Positions 27,050 to 36,990 are shown, counted from the stretch's first letter. The stretch: DNA of 64,000 bases from Pseudomonas putida (GCF_022627325.1 NZ_JAETZZ010000014.1:62001-126000), one strand, 5' to 3'. Notes: generated from the sequence alone by a model not told the origin. Made by a program: numbers and translations.

Positions 27050-28360
27050 ATGAACGACGCGATCAAGGCCTGCCTGGCCGCTGCCTGCCTCAGCCTGCCG
27101 CTATTGGCCCAGGGCGCCGAAACACTGACCATCGCCACGGTCAACAACAACGACATGATCCGCATGCAGCGCCTGGCCAAGGTGTTCGAAGAACAGCACC
27201 CGGACATCAGGCTCAAGTGGGTCGTGCTTGAAGAAAACGTGCTGCGCCAGCGCCTGACTACCGACATCGCCACCCAGGGCGGGCAGTTCGACGTACTGAC
27301 CATCGGCATGTATGAAGCGGCGCTGTGGGGCGCCAAAGGCTGGCTGGAGCCGATGCAGGACCTGCCGGCCGATTACAACCTCGACGACGTGTTCCCGTCC
27401 GTGCGCAATGGCTTGTCGGCCAACGGTACGCTGTATGCCCTGCCCTTCTACGCCGAAGCCTCGATCACCTACTACCGCAAGGACCTGTTCCAGAACGCAG
27501 GGCTGAGCATGCCCGAGCAACCGACCTGGACCCAGCTGGGTGAGTTCGCCGCCAAACTCCACCACCCCGACCAGGGCCAGTACGGCATCTGCCTGCGCGG
27601 CAAGGCCGGCTGGGGCGAGAACATGGCGCTGATCGGCACCGTGGCCAATGCCTTTGGCGCACGTTGGTTCAACGAACAGTGGCAGCCGGAATTCACCGGC
27701 AGCGCGTGGAAGAACGCGCTGAACTTCTACGTCGATACCTTGAAGCAGTACGGCCCGCCTGGCGCGTCGAGCAACGGTTTCAACGAAAACCTGGCGCTGT
27801 TCAACAGCGGCAAGTGCGCGATGTGGGTCGATGCCAGCGTTGCCGGCTCGTTCGTCACCGACAAGACCCAGAGCAAGGTCGCCGACCAGGTCGGCTTCAC
27901 CTTTGCGCCAAAGGAGGTCACCGACAAGGGCGCCTCGTGGCTGTATGCCTGGGCGCTGGCCATCCCAAGCAGCTCCAAGGCCAAGGACGCGGCGAAGGCC
28001 TTCAGCACCTGGGCCACGTCCGAAGCCTACGGCAAGCTGGTGGCCGACAAGGAAGGCGTGGCCAACGTGCCACCAGGCACCCGCGCCTCGACCTACAGCG
28101 ACGCCTACCTGGCCGCTGCGCCGTTCGCCAAGGTGACGCTGGAGTCGCTCAAACGCGTCGACCCCAACCACCCCACGCTCAAGCCCGTGCCGTACGTGGG
28201 TATTCAGTTGGTGACCATCCCTGAGTTCCAGGCCATTGGTACGCAGGTCGGCAAGCTGTTCTCCGCCGCCCTGACCGGGCAGATGAAGGTCGACCAGGTG
28301 CTTGCCGCCGCACAGCAGTCCACCGAACGCGAGATGAAGCGCGCCGGTTATCCCAAGTAG
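27050..28360 (+). CDS. mtlE: Polyol ABC transporter, substrate-binding protein
   Basis: 436 residues with a Sec signal peptide (LAAACLSLPLLAQG, cut near 22) and a family 1 solute-binding fold: ETLTIATVNNNDMIRMQRLA, VFEEQHPDIRLKW, LYALPFYAEASITYYRKDLF. Captures mannitol or glucitol in the periplasm. The ATG has GGGAG at 8 nt. The 141-bp gap from mtlR carries the promoter (ATAATAATG near 27000). A hairpin follows the stop codon, probably stabilising this message over the permease genes. Confidence 0.9.
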   Translation: MNDAIKACLAAACLSLPLLAQGAETLTIATVNNNDMIRMQRLAKVFEEQHPDIRLKWVVLEENVLRQRLTTDIATQGGQFDVLTIGMYEAALWGAKGWLEPMQDLPADYNLDDVFPSVRNGLSANGTLYALPFYAEASITYYRKDLFQNAGLSMPEQPTWTQLGEFAAKLHHPDQGQYGICLRGKAGWGENMALIGTVANAFGARWFNEQWQPEFTGSAWKNALNFYVDTLKQYGPPGASSNGFNENLALFNSGKCAMWVDASVAGSFVTDKTQSKVADQVGFTFAPKEVTDKGASWLYAWALAIPSSSKAKDAAKAFSTWATSEAYGKLVADKEGVANVPPGTRASTYSDAYLAAAPFAKVTLESLKRVDPNHPTLKPVPYVGIQLVTIPEFQAIGTQVGKLFSAALTGQMKVDQVLAAAQQSTEREMKRAGYPK

Positions 28361-28377
28361 CCCAGCCGTGGCCATCT

Positions 28378-28398
28378 GCGCGCCAACGCCTGGCGCGC
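28378..28398 (+). promoter_or_regulatory. Intergenic hairpin mtlE-mtlF
   Basis: GCGCGCCA-ACGCC-TGGCGCGC, a perfect 8-bp stem 17 bp after the mtlE stop with no T-run. Such stems after binding-protein genes usually protect the upstream mRNA so that the binding protein is made in excess; that role is inferred. Confidence 0.5.
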
Positions 28399-28440
28399 GG
28401 AGGGCTGCCGTCCGCCCTTGTCGCTGCACACGGAGTCGCC

Positions 28441-29364
28441 ATGGACACTTCGGCCCTCGATACCTCGACCCTCGCCACCCCACGCCCCGGCAAACGCCGC
28501 GTCGGGCCGAGCTGGTTCCTGGTCAGCCCTTCAGTGGCGCTGCTGCTGTTGTGGATGGTCGTCCCGTTGGGCATGACCCTGTATTTTTCCCTGATCCGCT
28601 ACAACCTGCTGTACCCGGGCGAAAATGCGTACGTCGGCCTGGAGAACTTCGCGTACTTCGTCACCGACCCAGGCTTCATGCCCGGCGCCCTCAACACCCT
28701 GACCCTGGTCGGCAGCGTGCTGGCGATCAGCGTGGTGTTTGGCGTGCTCATCGCGGCGCTGCTGGAGGCCGGCGAGTTCTGGGGCCGCGGCGTGGTGCGG
28801 GTGCTGCTGATTTCACCGTTCTTCATCATGCCCACCGTCAGCGCGCTGCTGTGGAAGAACCTGATATTCCACCCGGTGTCGGGCATCCTCGCCGCCGTGT
28901 GGCGGCTGTTCGGCGCACAGCCGGTGGACTGGCTGGCGCACTACCCGCTGCTGTCGATCATCCTGATCGTCTCCTGGCAGTGGCTGCCGTTCGCCATCCT
29001 GATCCTGATGACCGCCATGCAGTCGCAGGACCAGGAACAGAAAGAAGCCGCACGCCTGGACGGCGCCGGGCCGCTGGCGATCTTCTGGCACCTGACCCTG
29101 CCGCATCTGGCCCGCCCGATTGCCGTGGTGGTGATGATCGAGACCATCTTCCTGCTGTCGGTGTTCGCCGAAATCTTCACCACCACCAGCGGCGGCCCGG
29201 GCTATGAGTCGACCAACCTCGCCTACCTGATCTACAACCAGGCGCTGCTGCAGTTCGACGTGGGCATGGCCTCGGCGGGCGGGCTGATCGCCGTGTTGAT
29301 CGCCAACATCGCCGCCATCGTGCTGGTACGGATGATCGGCAAGAACCTGACCGAGCGCCGCTGA
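28441..29364 (+). CDS. mtlF: Polyol ABC transporter, permease 1
   Basis: 307 residues, six membrane segments, MalF-like. The EAA loop is EQKEAARLDGAGPLAIFWHLTLP type (EAARLDGAGP), which contacts the ATPase. The cytoplasmic N-terminus carries a Thr/Pro-rich lead. Preceded by an 80-bp gap and followed 10 bp later by mtlG. Confidence 0.9.
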   Translation: MDTSALDTSTLATPRPGKRRVGPSWFLVSPSVALLLLWMVVPLGMTLYFSLIRYNLLYPGENAYVGLENFAYFVTDPGFMPGALNTLTLVGSVLAISVVFGVLIAALLEAGEFWGRGVVRVLLISPFFIMPTVSALLWKNLIFHPVSGILAAVWRLFGAQPVDWLAHYPLLSIILIVSWQWLPFAILILMTAMQSQDQEQKEAARLDGAGPLAIFWHLTLPHLARPIAVVVMIETIFLLSVFAEIFTTTSGGPGYESTNLAYLIYNQALLQFDVGMASAGGLIAVLIANIAAIVLVRMIGKNLTERR

Positions 29365-29374
29365 GGAGCCCGCC

Positions 29375-30208
29375 ATGCTGTCACTCAAGCAAACCCGCCG
29401 CCTGCGCGACGCATTGATTGGCCTGCTGTGCTGGGGCATCGCCCTGACGATCTTCTTCCCGATCTTCTGGATGCTGCTGACCAGCTTCAAGACTGAGCTC
29501 GATGCCTTCGCCACCCCGCCGCAGTTCATCTTCGCGCCAACGCTGGAAAACTACCTGCACATCAACGACCGCAGCGATTATTTCGCCTATGCCTGGAATT
29601 CGGTGCTGATCGCTTTCTCGGCCACCGCGCTGTGCATGCTTATCGCAGTGCCGGCGGCCTACTCCATGGCCTTTTTCGAAACCCGCCACACCAAGCGCAC
29701 GCTGCTGTGGATGCTGTCGACCAAGATGCTGCCGCCGGTGGGCGTGCTGATGCCTATCTACCTGCTGGCCAAGCAGTTCGGCCTGCTCGACTCGCGCCTG
29801 GCGCTGATCATCGTCTACACCCTGATCAACCTGCCGATCGTGGTGTGGATGGTGTACACCTACTTCAAGGACATCCCGGTGGACATCCTTGAAGCCGCGC
29901 GCCTGGACGGTGCCGGCACCTGGCAGGAAATCGTCCGCGTGCTGCTGCCGATCACCCGCGGCGGGCTTGCCTCGACCGTGCTGCTGTCGTTGATCCTGTG
30001 CTGGAACGAGGCGTTCTGGTCGCTCAACCTGACCTCTTCGGCGGCCGCGCCACTGACCGCGCTGGTGGCCTCCTACTCAAGCCCCGAGGGGCTGTTCTGG
30101 GCCAAGCTTTCGGCCGTCTCGACCCTGGCCTGCGCGCCCATCCTGATTTTCGGCTGGATCAGCCAAAAGCAGCTGGTGCGTGGCCTGTCGTTCGGGGCCG
30201 TCAAATGA
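29375..30208 (+). CDS. mtlG: Polyol ABC transporter, permease 2
   Basis: 277 residues, six membrane segments, MalG-like, with EAA loop EAARLDGAGTWQEI. Forms the membrane pore with MtlF. GAGGAGC lies just upstream of the ATG. The stop is 64 bp before mtlK. Confidence 0.9.
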   Translation: MLSLKQTRRLRDALIGLLCWGIALTIFFPIFWMLLTSFKTELDAFATPPQFIFAPTLENYLHINDRSDYFAYAWNSVLIAFSATALCMLIAVPAAYSMAFFETRHTKRTLLWMLSTKMLPPVGVLMPIYLLAKQFGLLDSRLALIIVYTLINLPIVVWMVYTYFKDIPVDILEAARLDGAGTWQEIVRVLLPITRGGLASTVLLSLILCWNEAFWSLNLTSSAAAPLTALVASYSSPEGLFWAKLSAVSTLACAPILIFGWISQKQLVRGLSFGAVK

Positions 30209-30272
30209 CCCAGCGCCCACGCGACACCTGCTCGATCAACCCCATTGCCGGCCGCCGCAGAGGACATTCGCC

Positions 30273-31385
30273 ATGGCTGACCTGAAGATCCGCAACCTGC
30301 ACAAAGGCTTCGATGGCCACGCCATCATCAAGGGCATCGACCTGGAGGTGCGCGACCGTGAGTTCGTGGTCTTCGTCGGCCCGTCCGGGTGTGGCAAGTC
30401 GACCCTGCTGCGGCTGATCGCCGGGCTTGAGGAGGTCAGCGGCGGCCATATCACCCTGGACGGCGTCGACATCACTGACACCGCCCCGGCCAAACGTGAC
30501 CTGGCCATGGTGTTCCAGACCTACGCGCTTTACCCGCACATGACCGTTCGCAAGAACCTGTCGTTCGCCTTGGACCTGGCCGGCGTGGACAAGCGTGACG
30601 TGCAGGCCAAAGTCGACAACGCCGCGCGCATCCTCGAACTGCAACCGTTGCTCGAACGCAAGCCGCGGCAACTGTCGGGCGGCCAGCGCCAGCGGGTGGC
30701 GATCGGCCGGGCGATCGTGCGCAACCCGAAGATTTTCCTGTTCGACGAGCCGCTTTCGAACCTCGACGCCGCCCTGCGCGTGCAGATGCGGCTGGAGCTT
30801 GCGCGCCTGCACCAGGAGCTGGCCGCGACCATGATCTACGTGACCCACGACCAGGTCGAGGCTATGACCCTGGCCGACAAGGTGGTGGTGCTCAACGGCG
30901 GGCGCATCGAGCAGGTCGGCTCACCGCTGGAGCTGTACCACCACCCGGCCAACCTGTTCGTCGCAGGTTTTCTCGGCACCCCGAAAATGGGCTTTTTGCG
31001 CGGCCACCTGAGCCACAGCCAGGGCACACAGTGCGAGGTCACCCTTGAGTGCGGCGCCCGTGTCAGCCTGGCACTGAGCACAGACGCCCTGCCCGCTGGC
31101 AGCCCCGTGACGCTGGGCATCCGCCCCGAGCACCTGAACATCGCCAGCACCGGGCACGACACACCCGGCTCACTGCAGGTGACCGCCGACGTCAGTGAAC
31201 GCCTGGGCAGCGACAGCTACTGCCATGTACGTGCCGGCTCCGGGGAAATGCTCACCGTACGGGTGCGCGGCGACTTTGCGCCGGCCTTCGGCGCGCCCTT
31301 GGACCTGACCTTCGACCCGGGCCACTGCCACCTGTTCGACAGCAACGGCCAAGCCCTGGACAAACGCCTGCAGCACGCGGCCTGA
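30273..31385 (+). CDS. mtlK: Polyol ABC transporter, ATPase
   Basis: 370 residues from ATG 30273 (MADLKIRNL); the frame extends 93 bp earlier into mtlG without a family match. Walker A GPSGCGKST (36-44), signature LSGGQRQRVA, Walker B IFLFDEPLSNLD, H-loop YVTHDQ. The C-terminal 130 residues form the MalK/UgpC-type regulatory domain. Powers the MtlEFG importer. Confidence 0.92.
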   Translation: MADLKIRNLHKGFDGHAIIKGIDLEVRDREFVVFVGPSGCGKSTLLRLIAGLEEVSGGHITLDGVDITDTAPAKRDLAMVFQTYALYPHMTVRKNLSFALDLAGVDKRDVQAKVDNAARILELQPLLERKPRQLSGGQRQRVAIGRAIVRNPKIFLFDEPLSNLDAALRVQMRLELARLHQELAATMIYVTHDQVEAMTLADKVVVLNGGRIEQVGSPLELYHHPANLFVAGFLGTPKMGFLRGHLSHSQGTQCEVTLECGARVSLALSTDALPAGSPVTLGIRPEHLNIASTGHDTPGSLQVTADVSERLGSDSYCHVRAGSGEMLTVRVRGDFAPAFGAPLDLTFDPGHCHLFDSNGQALDKRLQHAA

Positions 31386-31396
31386 GGACACACGCG

Positions 31397-32872
31397 ATGA
31401 AACTCGACCCGCACCACCTCGACCTGCTGGCGCCTACGGTCGCCCGCCCTTCCTACGCGCCCTCGCAACTGCGCCAGGGCATCGTGCACATTGGCGTAGG
31501 TGGGTTCCACCGTGCCCACCAGGCGGCCTACACCGACGCCCTGATGAACCGCGGCGAAGGGCTGGACTGGGCCATCTGCGGCGCCGGCCTGCGCAGCGAA
31601 GACCGCGCCATGCGCGACGCGCTGGCGGCGCAGGGCTACCTGTACACCCTGTTCGTGCTGGACGACCAACCTGACACCGAAGTGCGGGTGATCGGTGCCC
31701 TCAATGACATGCTTCTGGCCGAGGACGACGCCCAGGCGCTGCTGGCCAAACTGGCCGAGCCCGGCATCCGCATCGTCTCGCTGACCATCACCGAAGGCGG
31801 CTACTGCATCGACGACAGCACCGGCGAGTTTCGCGCCGAGCTGGCGCAGGTCCAGCACGACCTGGCCAACCCGCAGGCGCCGCAAGGCGTCTTCGGCTTC
31901 CTCTGCGAAGCCTTGCGGCGGCGCCGCGAGGCCGGCGTGGGGCCGTTCACGGTGATGTCCTGCGACAACCTTCCACACAATGGCGCGGTGGCGCGCAAGG
32001 CGCTGCTGGCCTTTGCCCAGTTGCTCGACCCGGACCTGGCCCGCTGGATAGGCGAGAACGTGAGCTTCCCCAATGCCATGGTCGACCGCATCACGCCAAT
32101 GACCAGCAGCGACCACCGCCAACAACTGTTCGAGCGCCACGGCGTCGAGGATGCCTGGCCGGTGGTGTGCGAGCCGTTCCTGCAGTGGGTGGTGGAAGAC
32201 ACATTCGTCGCCGGGCGCCCGGCCTGGGAAAAGGTCGGCGTGCAGTTCACCGACGACGTCACCCCCTATGAAGAAATGAAGATCAAGCTGCTCAACGGCA
32301 GCCACCTGGCACTGACCTACCTGGGCTTCCTGCAGGGCTATCGCCTGGTCCACGAAACCCTTGCCGACCCACTGCTGCGCCGCTACATGCGCACGTTCAT
32401 GGACCTGGACGTGACCCCGCAGCTTGCCCCGGCGCCCGGCATCGACCTGGAACGCTACAAGGACAGCCTCACCGAGCGCTTTGCCAACCGCGCCATCGCC
32501 GATCAACTGGAGCGGGTGTGCTCGGACGGCTCATCGAAGTTTCCCAAGTACATCGTCCCCACCGCCAACCAGCTGATTGCCCAGGGCCAGCCGCTGGACC
32601 GCGTGGCCCTGGTGGTGGCGGCCTGGGCCTTGTACCTGGGCGGGGTAGACGAACAGGGCAGCACCTATGCCATCCCCGACCCGCGCGCGGCCCAGTGCCA
32701 GGCACGGGTGGTGCAGCGTGACGGGCTGGCTGCCCGAGTGCTGGGCGACGAGACCATATTCGGCACGGTCATCCCCGCCTCCGGTGCCTTCGTCAGCGCC
32801 TTCGAGCGCCTGTATGACAGCCTGTGTGAGGTTGGCGTGAGCGAAACACTGCGCCACGTGCTTGGCGACTGA
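31397..32872 (+). CDS. mtlD: Mannitol 2-dehydrogenase (polyol dehydrogenase)
   Basis: 491 residues, the size of P. fluorescens MtlD, a monomeric long-chain secondary alcohol dehydrogenase. N-terminal nucleotide motif IVHIGVGGFHRAHQA and the catalytic segment KIKLLNGSHLALTYLG with Lys, Asn and His of the KLLNGSH signature. Converts mannitol to fructose, and sorbitol or arabitol to their ketoses, with NAD. 11 bp after mtlK. Confidence 0.93.
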   Translation: MKLDPHHLDLLAPTVARPSYAPSQLRQGIVHIGVGGFHRAHQAAYTDALMNRGEGLDWAICGAGLRSEDRAMRDALAAQGYLYTLFVLDDQPDTEVRVIGALNDMLLAEDDAQALLAKLAEPGIRIVSLTITEGGYCIDDSTGEFRAELAQVQHDLANPQAPQGVFGFLCEALRRRREAGVGPFTVMSCDNLPHNGAVARKALLAFAQLLDPDLARWIGENVSFPNAMVDRITPMTSSDHRQQLFERHGVEDAWPVVCEPFLQWVVEDTFVAGRPAWEKVGVQFTDDVTPYEEMKIKLLNGSHLALTYLGFLQGYRLVHETLADPLLRRYMRTFMDLDVTPQLAPAPGIDLERYKDSLTERFANRAIADQLERVCSDGSSKFPKYIVPTANQLIAQGQPLDRVALVVAAWALYLGGVDEQGSTYAIPDPRAAQCQARVVQRDGLAARVLGDETIFGTVIPASGAFVSAFERLYDSLCEVGVSETLRHVLGD

Positions 32873-32885
32873 CCCGGAGCGCGCG

Positions 32886-34376
32886 ATGGACGGACTGTTT
32901 CTCGGCATCGATTGCGGTACCCAGGGCACCAAGGCGCTGGTGTTGGACGCCGGCAGCGGCCAGGTGCTGGGCCTTGGTAGTGCCGCGCACGCGCCTGCCC
33001 GGGGCCGAAACGGGCGCCGCGAGCAGGACCCGGCCGACTGGCTGGCCGCCCTGCACACGGCAGTCGCTGGCGCACTGCATGAGGCCGGCGTCGACGGCCA
33101 GGCCATCCGTGCGCTGGCGGTATCAGGCCAGCAGCATGGCCTGGTGATGCTGGACGCCCAAGGCCACGTGCTGCGCCCGGCCAAGCTCTGGTGCGACACC
33201 GAAACCACGGCAGAAAACCAGGCCCTGCTGGACGCGCTCGGCGGTCCGCAGGGCTCGCTCGACCGGCTGGGGCTGGTGATCGCCCCGGGCTATACCCTAT
33301 CTAAGCTGCTGTGGAGCAAACGGCACTTCCCCGACCTGTTCGCCCGCCTGGCCCATGTGCTGCTGCCCCACGACTACCTCAATTACTGGCTGACAGGCCG
33401 CGCCTGCAGCGAGCCGGGCGATGCGTCGGGTACCGGTTACTACAACGTGCACCGCAACACCTGGGCAAACGATGTGCTGCAACTCATAGAGCCGGGCGAG
33501 CGCCTGTTGGCGGCACTGCCCGAGCTGCTCGCCCCTGGCGCCTGCGTCGGCCCGCTGCGCGAGCAGGCTGCTGCTGGCCTGGGGCTGAACCCTCACGCCT
33601 GGGTGGCCACCGGCGGCGGCGACAACATGCTCAGCGCCATCGGTACCGGCAATATCAGCCCCGGCATGATCACCCTCAGCCTGGGCACCTCGGGTACCCT
33701 GGCAGCTTACACCGAGCATGCCCAGCTCAACCCCAAGGGCGAGGTGGCGAACTTCTGCGCCTCCAGCGGTGGCTGGCTGCCCTTGATCTGCACGATGAAC
33801 CTGACCAGCGCTTGTGCGCTGGTGCGTGACCTGCTGGAGCTTGACCTCACCCGCTTCACGGCCCTCGCCGCGCACGCGCCGGTTGGCGCCGACGGCCTGT
33901 TGATGCTGCCGTTTTTCGATGGCGAACGCGTACCCGCGCTGCCCACTGCCAGCGCCAGCCTGCATGGCATGACCAGCGCCAACCTGACCCGTGCCAACTT
34001 GTGCCGGGCCGTGCTCGAAGGCACCTGCTTCAGCCTGCGCTATGGCCTGGACCTGCTGCGCGCCAATGGCCTGCAGGGCAGCGAAATCCGCCTGGTAGGT
34101 GGGGCGGCAAAAAGCGAGTTGTGGCGCCAGGTCCTGGCCAATCTGCTGGGCCTGCCACTGGTGTGCCCGCGCCAGACCGAAGCCGCCGCACTGGGCGCGG
34201 CCATCCAGGCCGCCTGGAGCCTTGGCCGCGAACTGGGCAACGGCGACAGCCTCCAGGCCCTGTGCGAGCGCTGCGTCGAGCTGGACGAAAGCACCCGCAC
34301 GCTGCCCAACCTGGCACAACAGGCCGCCTACGGCGTGGCCTACAGACGCTACCTGGATCACCTGCCTGTGCGCTGA
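32886..34376 (+). CDS. mtlY: Xylulokinase
   Basis: 496 residues from ATG 32886 with CGGAG upstream; an in-frame codon 24 bp earlier falls inside the mtlD end. FGGY family: FLGIDCGTQGTKALV phosphate loop, SGQQHGLVMLD, LSLGTSGTLAAY and EIRLVGGAAKSELW. Phosphorylates D-xylulose formed from arabitol. Follows mtlD by 13 bp. Confidence 0.92.
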   Translation: MDGLFLGIDCGTQGTKALVLDAGSGQVLGLGSAAHAPARGRNGRREQDPADWLAALHTAVAGALHEAGVDGQAIRALAVSGQQHGLVMLDAQGHVLRPAKLWCDTETTAENQALLDALGGPQGSLDRLGLVIAPGYTLSKLLWSKRHFPDLFARLAHVLLPHDYLNYWLTGRACSEPGDASGTGYYNVHRNTWANDVLQLIEPGERLLAALPELLAPGACVGPLREQAAAGLGLNPHAWVATGGGDNMLSAIGTGNISPGMITLSLGTSGTLAAYTEHAQLNPKGEVANFCASSGGWLPLICTMNLTSACALVRDLLELDLTRFTALAAHAPVGADGLLMLPFFDGERVPALPTASASLHGMTSANLTRANLCRAVLEGTCFSLRYGLDLLRANGLQGSEIRLVGGAAKSELWRQVLANLLGLPLVCPRQTEAAALGAAIQAAWSLGRELGNGDSLQALCERCVELDESTRTLPNLAQQAAYGVAYRRYLDHLPVR

Positions 34377-34417
34377 TCGCGGTACTGTCCTTACTTTTTT
34401 CTGTTTGGGAGAACTTC

Positions 34418-35383
34418 ATGTATCTGGTATGTGGCGAGGCGTTGTTCGATGTCTTCAGCGTGGAAAACGGCCCGCGCAGCGCAGAACTGGGCTTAACCGC
34501 AATCGCTGGTGGCTCGCCGTTCAACGTCGCCGTCGGCCTGCGCAGGCTTGGCGTTGCTGCTGGGTTGTTCGGCGGATTGTCCAGCGACCCCCTCGGCGCG
34601 CGCCTGCGCCGGGTACTGGAGGAAGAAGGCGTCGATTGCCAGCACCTGGTCACCAGCGATGCCCCCACCACCCTGGCCATGGTCGGCCTGGATGCCAACG
34701 GCTCGGCGCAGTACCAGTTCCGCGGCGAAGGCTGCGCCGACCGGCAGGTGCGGCTTGAGCATCTGCCGATACTGGATGAGCACGTGCACGGGCTGCACGT
34801 AGGGTCGTACACACTGGTGGTGACACCCGTGGCCGACACGCTGCTGGCATTGGTGGAACGCGAACGCGACCAGCGGCTGATCAGCCTGGACCCGAACGTG
34901 CGCCTGAATCCACAGCCGGATGTGGCGCTGTGGCGCACACGCGTTGAAGCATTTGCCGCGCACGCACATTTGATCAAGGCCAGCGAGGAAGACCTGCAGG
35001 TGTTGTACCCGGGGCGCGACGTTGGCGAGGTAGCCCGTGGCTGGTTGAACGAGCGCTGCCGACTGGTGTTCGTGACCCACGGGGCTGAGGGGGCCAGCGT
35101 GCATTGTGCGCACGGGTCATGGCACAGGCCCGCGGACAGCTCACTGCCGGTTCGCGATACCGTGGGGGCTGGGGACACGTTCCAGGCAGCCGTGCTGGCC
35201 TGCCTGGCTCGACTGGGTGTGGACAGCCCGAGGGGTGTGGCGATGCTGGCGCGCGAGACGGTCGATGCGATACTGACCTACGCTATTGCGGCGGCGGCGG
35301 TGACCTGTTCCAGGGTCGGGCCGGACCTGCCGTTTGAACGTGAGGTTTCCCGCATGCCTCAGGCTGTCGATACCTCGGGCTGA
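34418..35383 (+). CDS. mtlZ: Fructokinase (PfkB family)
   Basis: 321 residues from ATG 34418 with GGGAGA at a good distance; the frame is open into mtlY but that part is a shadow. PfkB motifs: IAGGSPFNVAVGLRRLG near the N-terminus and the late DTVGAGDTFQAAVL with the catalytic Asp. Phosphorylates fructose from mannitol or sorbitol. Last gene of the mtl operon. Confidence 0.92.
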   Translation: MYLVCGEALFDVFSVENGPRSAELGLTAIAGGSPFNVAVGLRRLGVAAGLFGGLSSDPLGARLRRVLEEEGVDCQHLVTSDAPTTLAMVGLDANGSAQYQFRGEGCADRQVRLEHLPILDEHVHGLHVGSYTLVVTPVADTLLALVERERDQRLISLDPNVRLNPQPDVALWRTRVEAFAAHAHLIKASEEDLQVLYPGRDVGEVARGWLNERCRLVFVTHGAEGASVHCAHGSWHRPADSSLPVRDTVGAGDTFQAAVLACLARLGVDSPRGVAMLARETVDAILTYAIAAAAVTCSRVGPDLPFEREVSRMPQAVDTSG

Positions 35384-35390
35384 TTACCGA

Positions 35391-36464
35391 TCAGGCGTTG
35401 TGCTGCTTCATCGTTTGCCGATGCAGGGCAATGAAGGGTGCCTCCGCCGGGTCGATGCGGTCCATTTTCGCCGCGATGCGGTGCCAGTACGGATACTGCG
35501 GCGCAATCTGCGTCACGCGCTCGATCTGCTCCAGGTCTTGGCTTGTCAGCACCAGTTCCACCGCCTGCAGGTTGTCGTGCAACTGCTCGGCCGTGCGCCC
35601 CGCGGTGATGACACTGGTGATGCCTGGCCGGTCCTTGAGCCAGGCCAGGCACACCCGTGCCGGGGAGCAGCCATGGCGCCGCCCCACCTCGATCAGCGCC
35701 TCGATGATGTCGTAGGCCCGCTCCTTGTCATGCACGTAGGGTTCCGGCCAATCATTGCCCTGGCGCGTGCCGGCGGGTGTCTGTTGCCCGCGGCGCACCT
35801 TGCCGGTCAACAAGCCCTCCCCCAGCGGCCCCCATACCAGCGTGGCAAGGCCCTGGTCGAGCGCCATCGGCAGCAGCTCGTACTCCGCTTCACGGGCTTC
35901 GGGGGTGTAGTAGATCTGCTGGGAAACCGGCTGCTGCCAGCCGTTGAGCCGGGCACTGCCGAGGGTTTTCATCATCTGCCAGGCGGTGTAGTTGGACGTG
36001 CCGAAGTAACGCACCTTGCCGCTTTGCACCAAGTGCTCCAGCGCGGCCAGGGTCTCTTCTACAGGGGTGATGCCGTCCCAGTTATGGATCTGGTAGAGGT
36101 CGATGTGGTCGGTGCCCAAGCGCTTGAGGCTGGCTTCGCAGGCACGGATCAGGTGATAGCGCGAGGCGCCGCTGTCGTTGGGGTTGTCGCCCATCGGGCT
36201 GCGCGCCTTGGTGGCGAGGATGATCGACTGGCGCCGTTCACCCAGCGCCTGGCCGACGATTTCTTCGGCCAGGCCGTGGGAGTAAAGGTCTGCCGTGTCG
36301 ACCAGGTTGACCCCGGCGTCGAAGGCGATGTCGAACATGCGCCGGGCCAGTGCCACATCCACGCTGCCAGTTTTCTCGAATGCGCCACGCCCACCGAACG
36401 GGACCGTGCCGACTACCAGTTCAGAGACCAGCAGGCCAGTGTTGCCGAGTGTGCGGTACTTCAT
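35391..36464 (-). CDS. Aldo/keto reductase
   Basis: 357 residues from ATG 36464 (MKYRTLGNTGLLVSE), preceded by GGAGG at 8 nt. Catalytic set: Asp in LVDTADLYSHG, Tyr, Lys in ILATKARSP, His in YQIHNWDG; SNYTAW and late NADP motif SVITAGRTAEQL. NADPH-dependent carbonyl reductase of the YajO/Tas-like group; substrate unknown. Stop 7 bp from the mtlZ stop, convergent. Confidence 0.85.
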   Translation of the reverse strand: MKYRTLGNTGLLVSELVVGTVPFGGRGAFEKTGSVDVALARRMFDIAFDAGVNLVDTADLYSHGLAEEIVGQALGERRQSIILATKARSPMGDNPNDSGASRYHLIRACEASLKRLGTDHIDLYQIHNWDGITPVEETLAALEHLVQSGKVRYFGTSNYTAWQMMKTLGSARLNGWQQPVSQQIYYTPEAREAEYELLPMALDQGLATLVWGPLGEGLLTGKVRRGQQTPAGTRQGNDWPEPYVHDKERAYDIIEALIEVGRRHGCSPARVCLAWLKDRPGITSVITAGRTAEQLHDNLQAVELVLTSQDLEQIERVTQIAPQYPYWHRIAAKMDRIDPAEAPFIALHRQTMKQHNA

Positions 36465-36544
36465 GGGGAGTGCCTCCAAATGCGAACGACTTGGAAGTAC
36501 CGACGGGGTGAATTGCTGAAACGTTCAATCTGATTGGTTATGCC

Positions 36545-36736
36545 TAAGCGCTTTGGGGCTGCTGCGCAGCCCATCGCCGGCAAGCCGGCTCCCACCCGGG
36601 CCGCGCGGTTCTTGAGCTGCGCGCTCGACCTGTGTCAGCCGGCTTGCCGGCTCTTGCATGAACAGCGCAGTTCTTCAGCTGCACGCTGGACCTGTGGCCG
36701 GGCTTGCCGGCGATGGGCCGCAAAGCGGCCCCATCT
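36545..36736. repeat. REP cluster
   Basis: Three REP cores: CCCATCGCCGGCAAGCCGGC (about 36568-36587), GCCGGCTTGCCGGC (about 36638-36651) and GGGCTTGCCGGCGATGGG (about 36702-36719), alternating in orientation, with stretches resembling the GCGCAGTTCTTCAGCTGC segment of the composite element at 1.9 kb. Located between convergent or unrelated genes, as REPs usually are. Confidence 0.8.
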
Positions 36737-36744
36737 TCAAGGTT

Positions 36745-36861
36745 TCACTCAGCGCCAGGCGGGATACCGTCCTTGTTCTTGTCCTTGAGCCTGGCTTTTT
36801 CCTCTTCCGTGGAATGGGCCGGAACCTGGCTTTGTTTCGGGTCTTCGTTGTGCTCAGTCAT
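36745..36861 (-). CDS. Small hypothetical protein (38 aa), too short for usual gene calls
   Basis: ATG at 36861 with GAGGG 8 nt upstream, TGA at 36745-36747. Encodes a very polar, soluble 38-residue peptide starting MTEHNEDPKQSQ and ending DKNKDGIPPGAE, with an EEEKARLKDKNKDG middle that could be a short helix or an EF-hand-like DKNKDG loop. Good ribosome site, clean coding bias and biased composition suggest a real small gene. Function not known. Confidence 0.55.
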   Translation of the reverse strand: MTEHNEDPKQSQVPAHSTEEEKARLKDKNKDGIPPGAE

Positions 36862-36990
36862 GGTGCTTGCCCTCAGGGTGATGTTCGTTGGGCTTCCTCG
36901 TGACGAGGCAGTTCAACTGGGATTACCAACATACCCATCAAAGCTTGCACACCTCAGGCTCTCCTACGCAGCACTCTGCTAAAGCATTTC

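Noticed and set aside
27101..28483. 460-codon open frame on the minus strand
   Set aside because: Antisense of mtlE.
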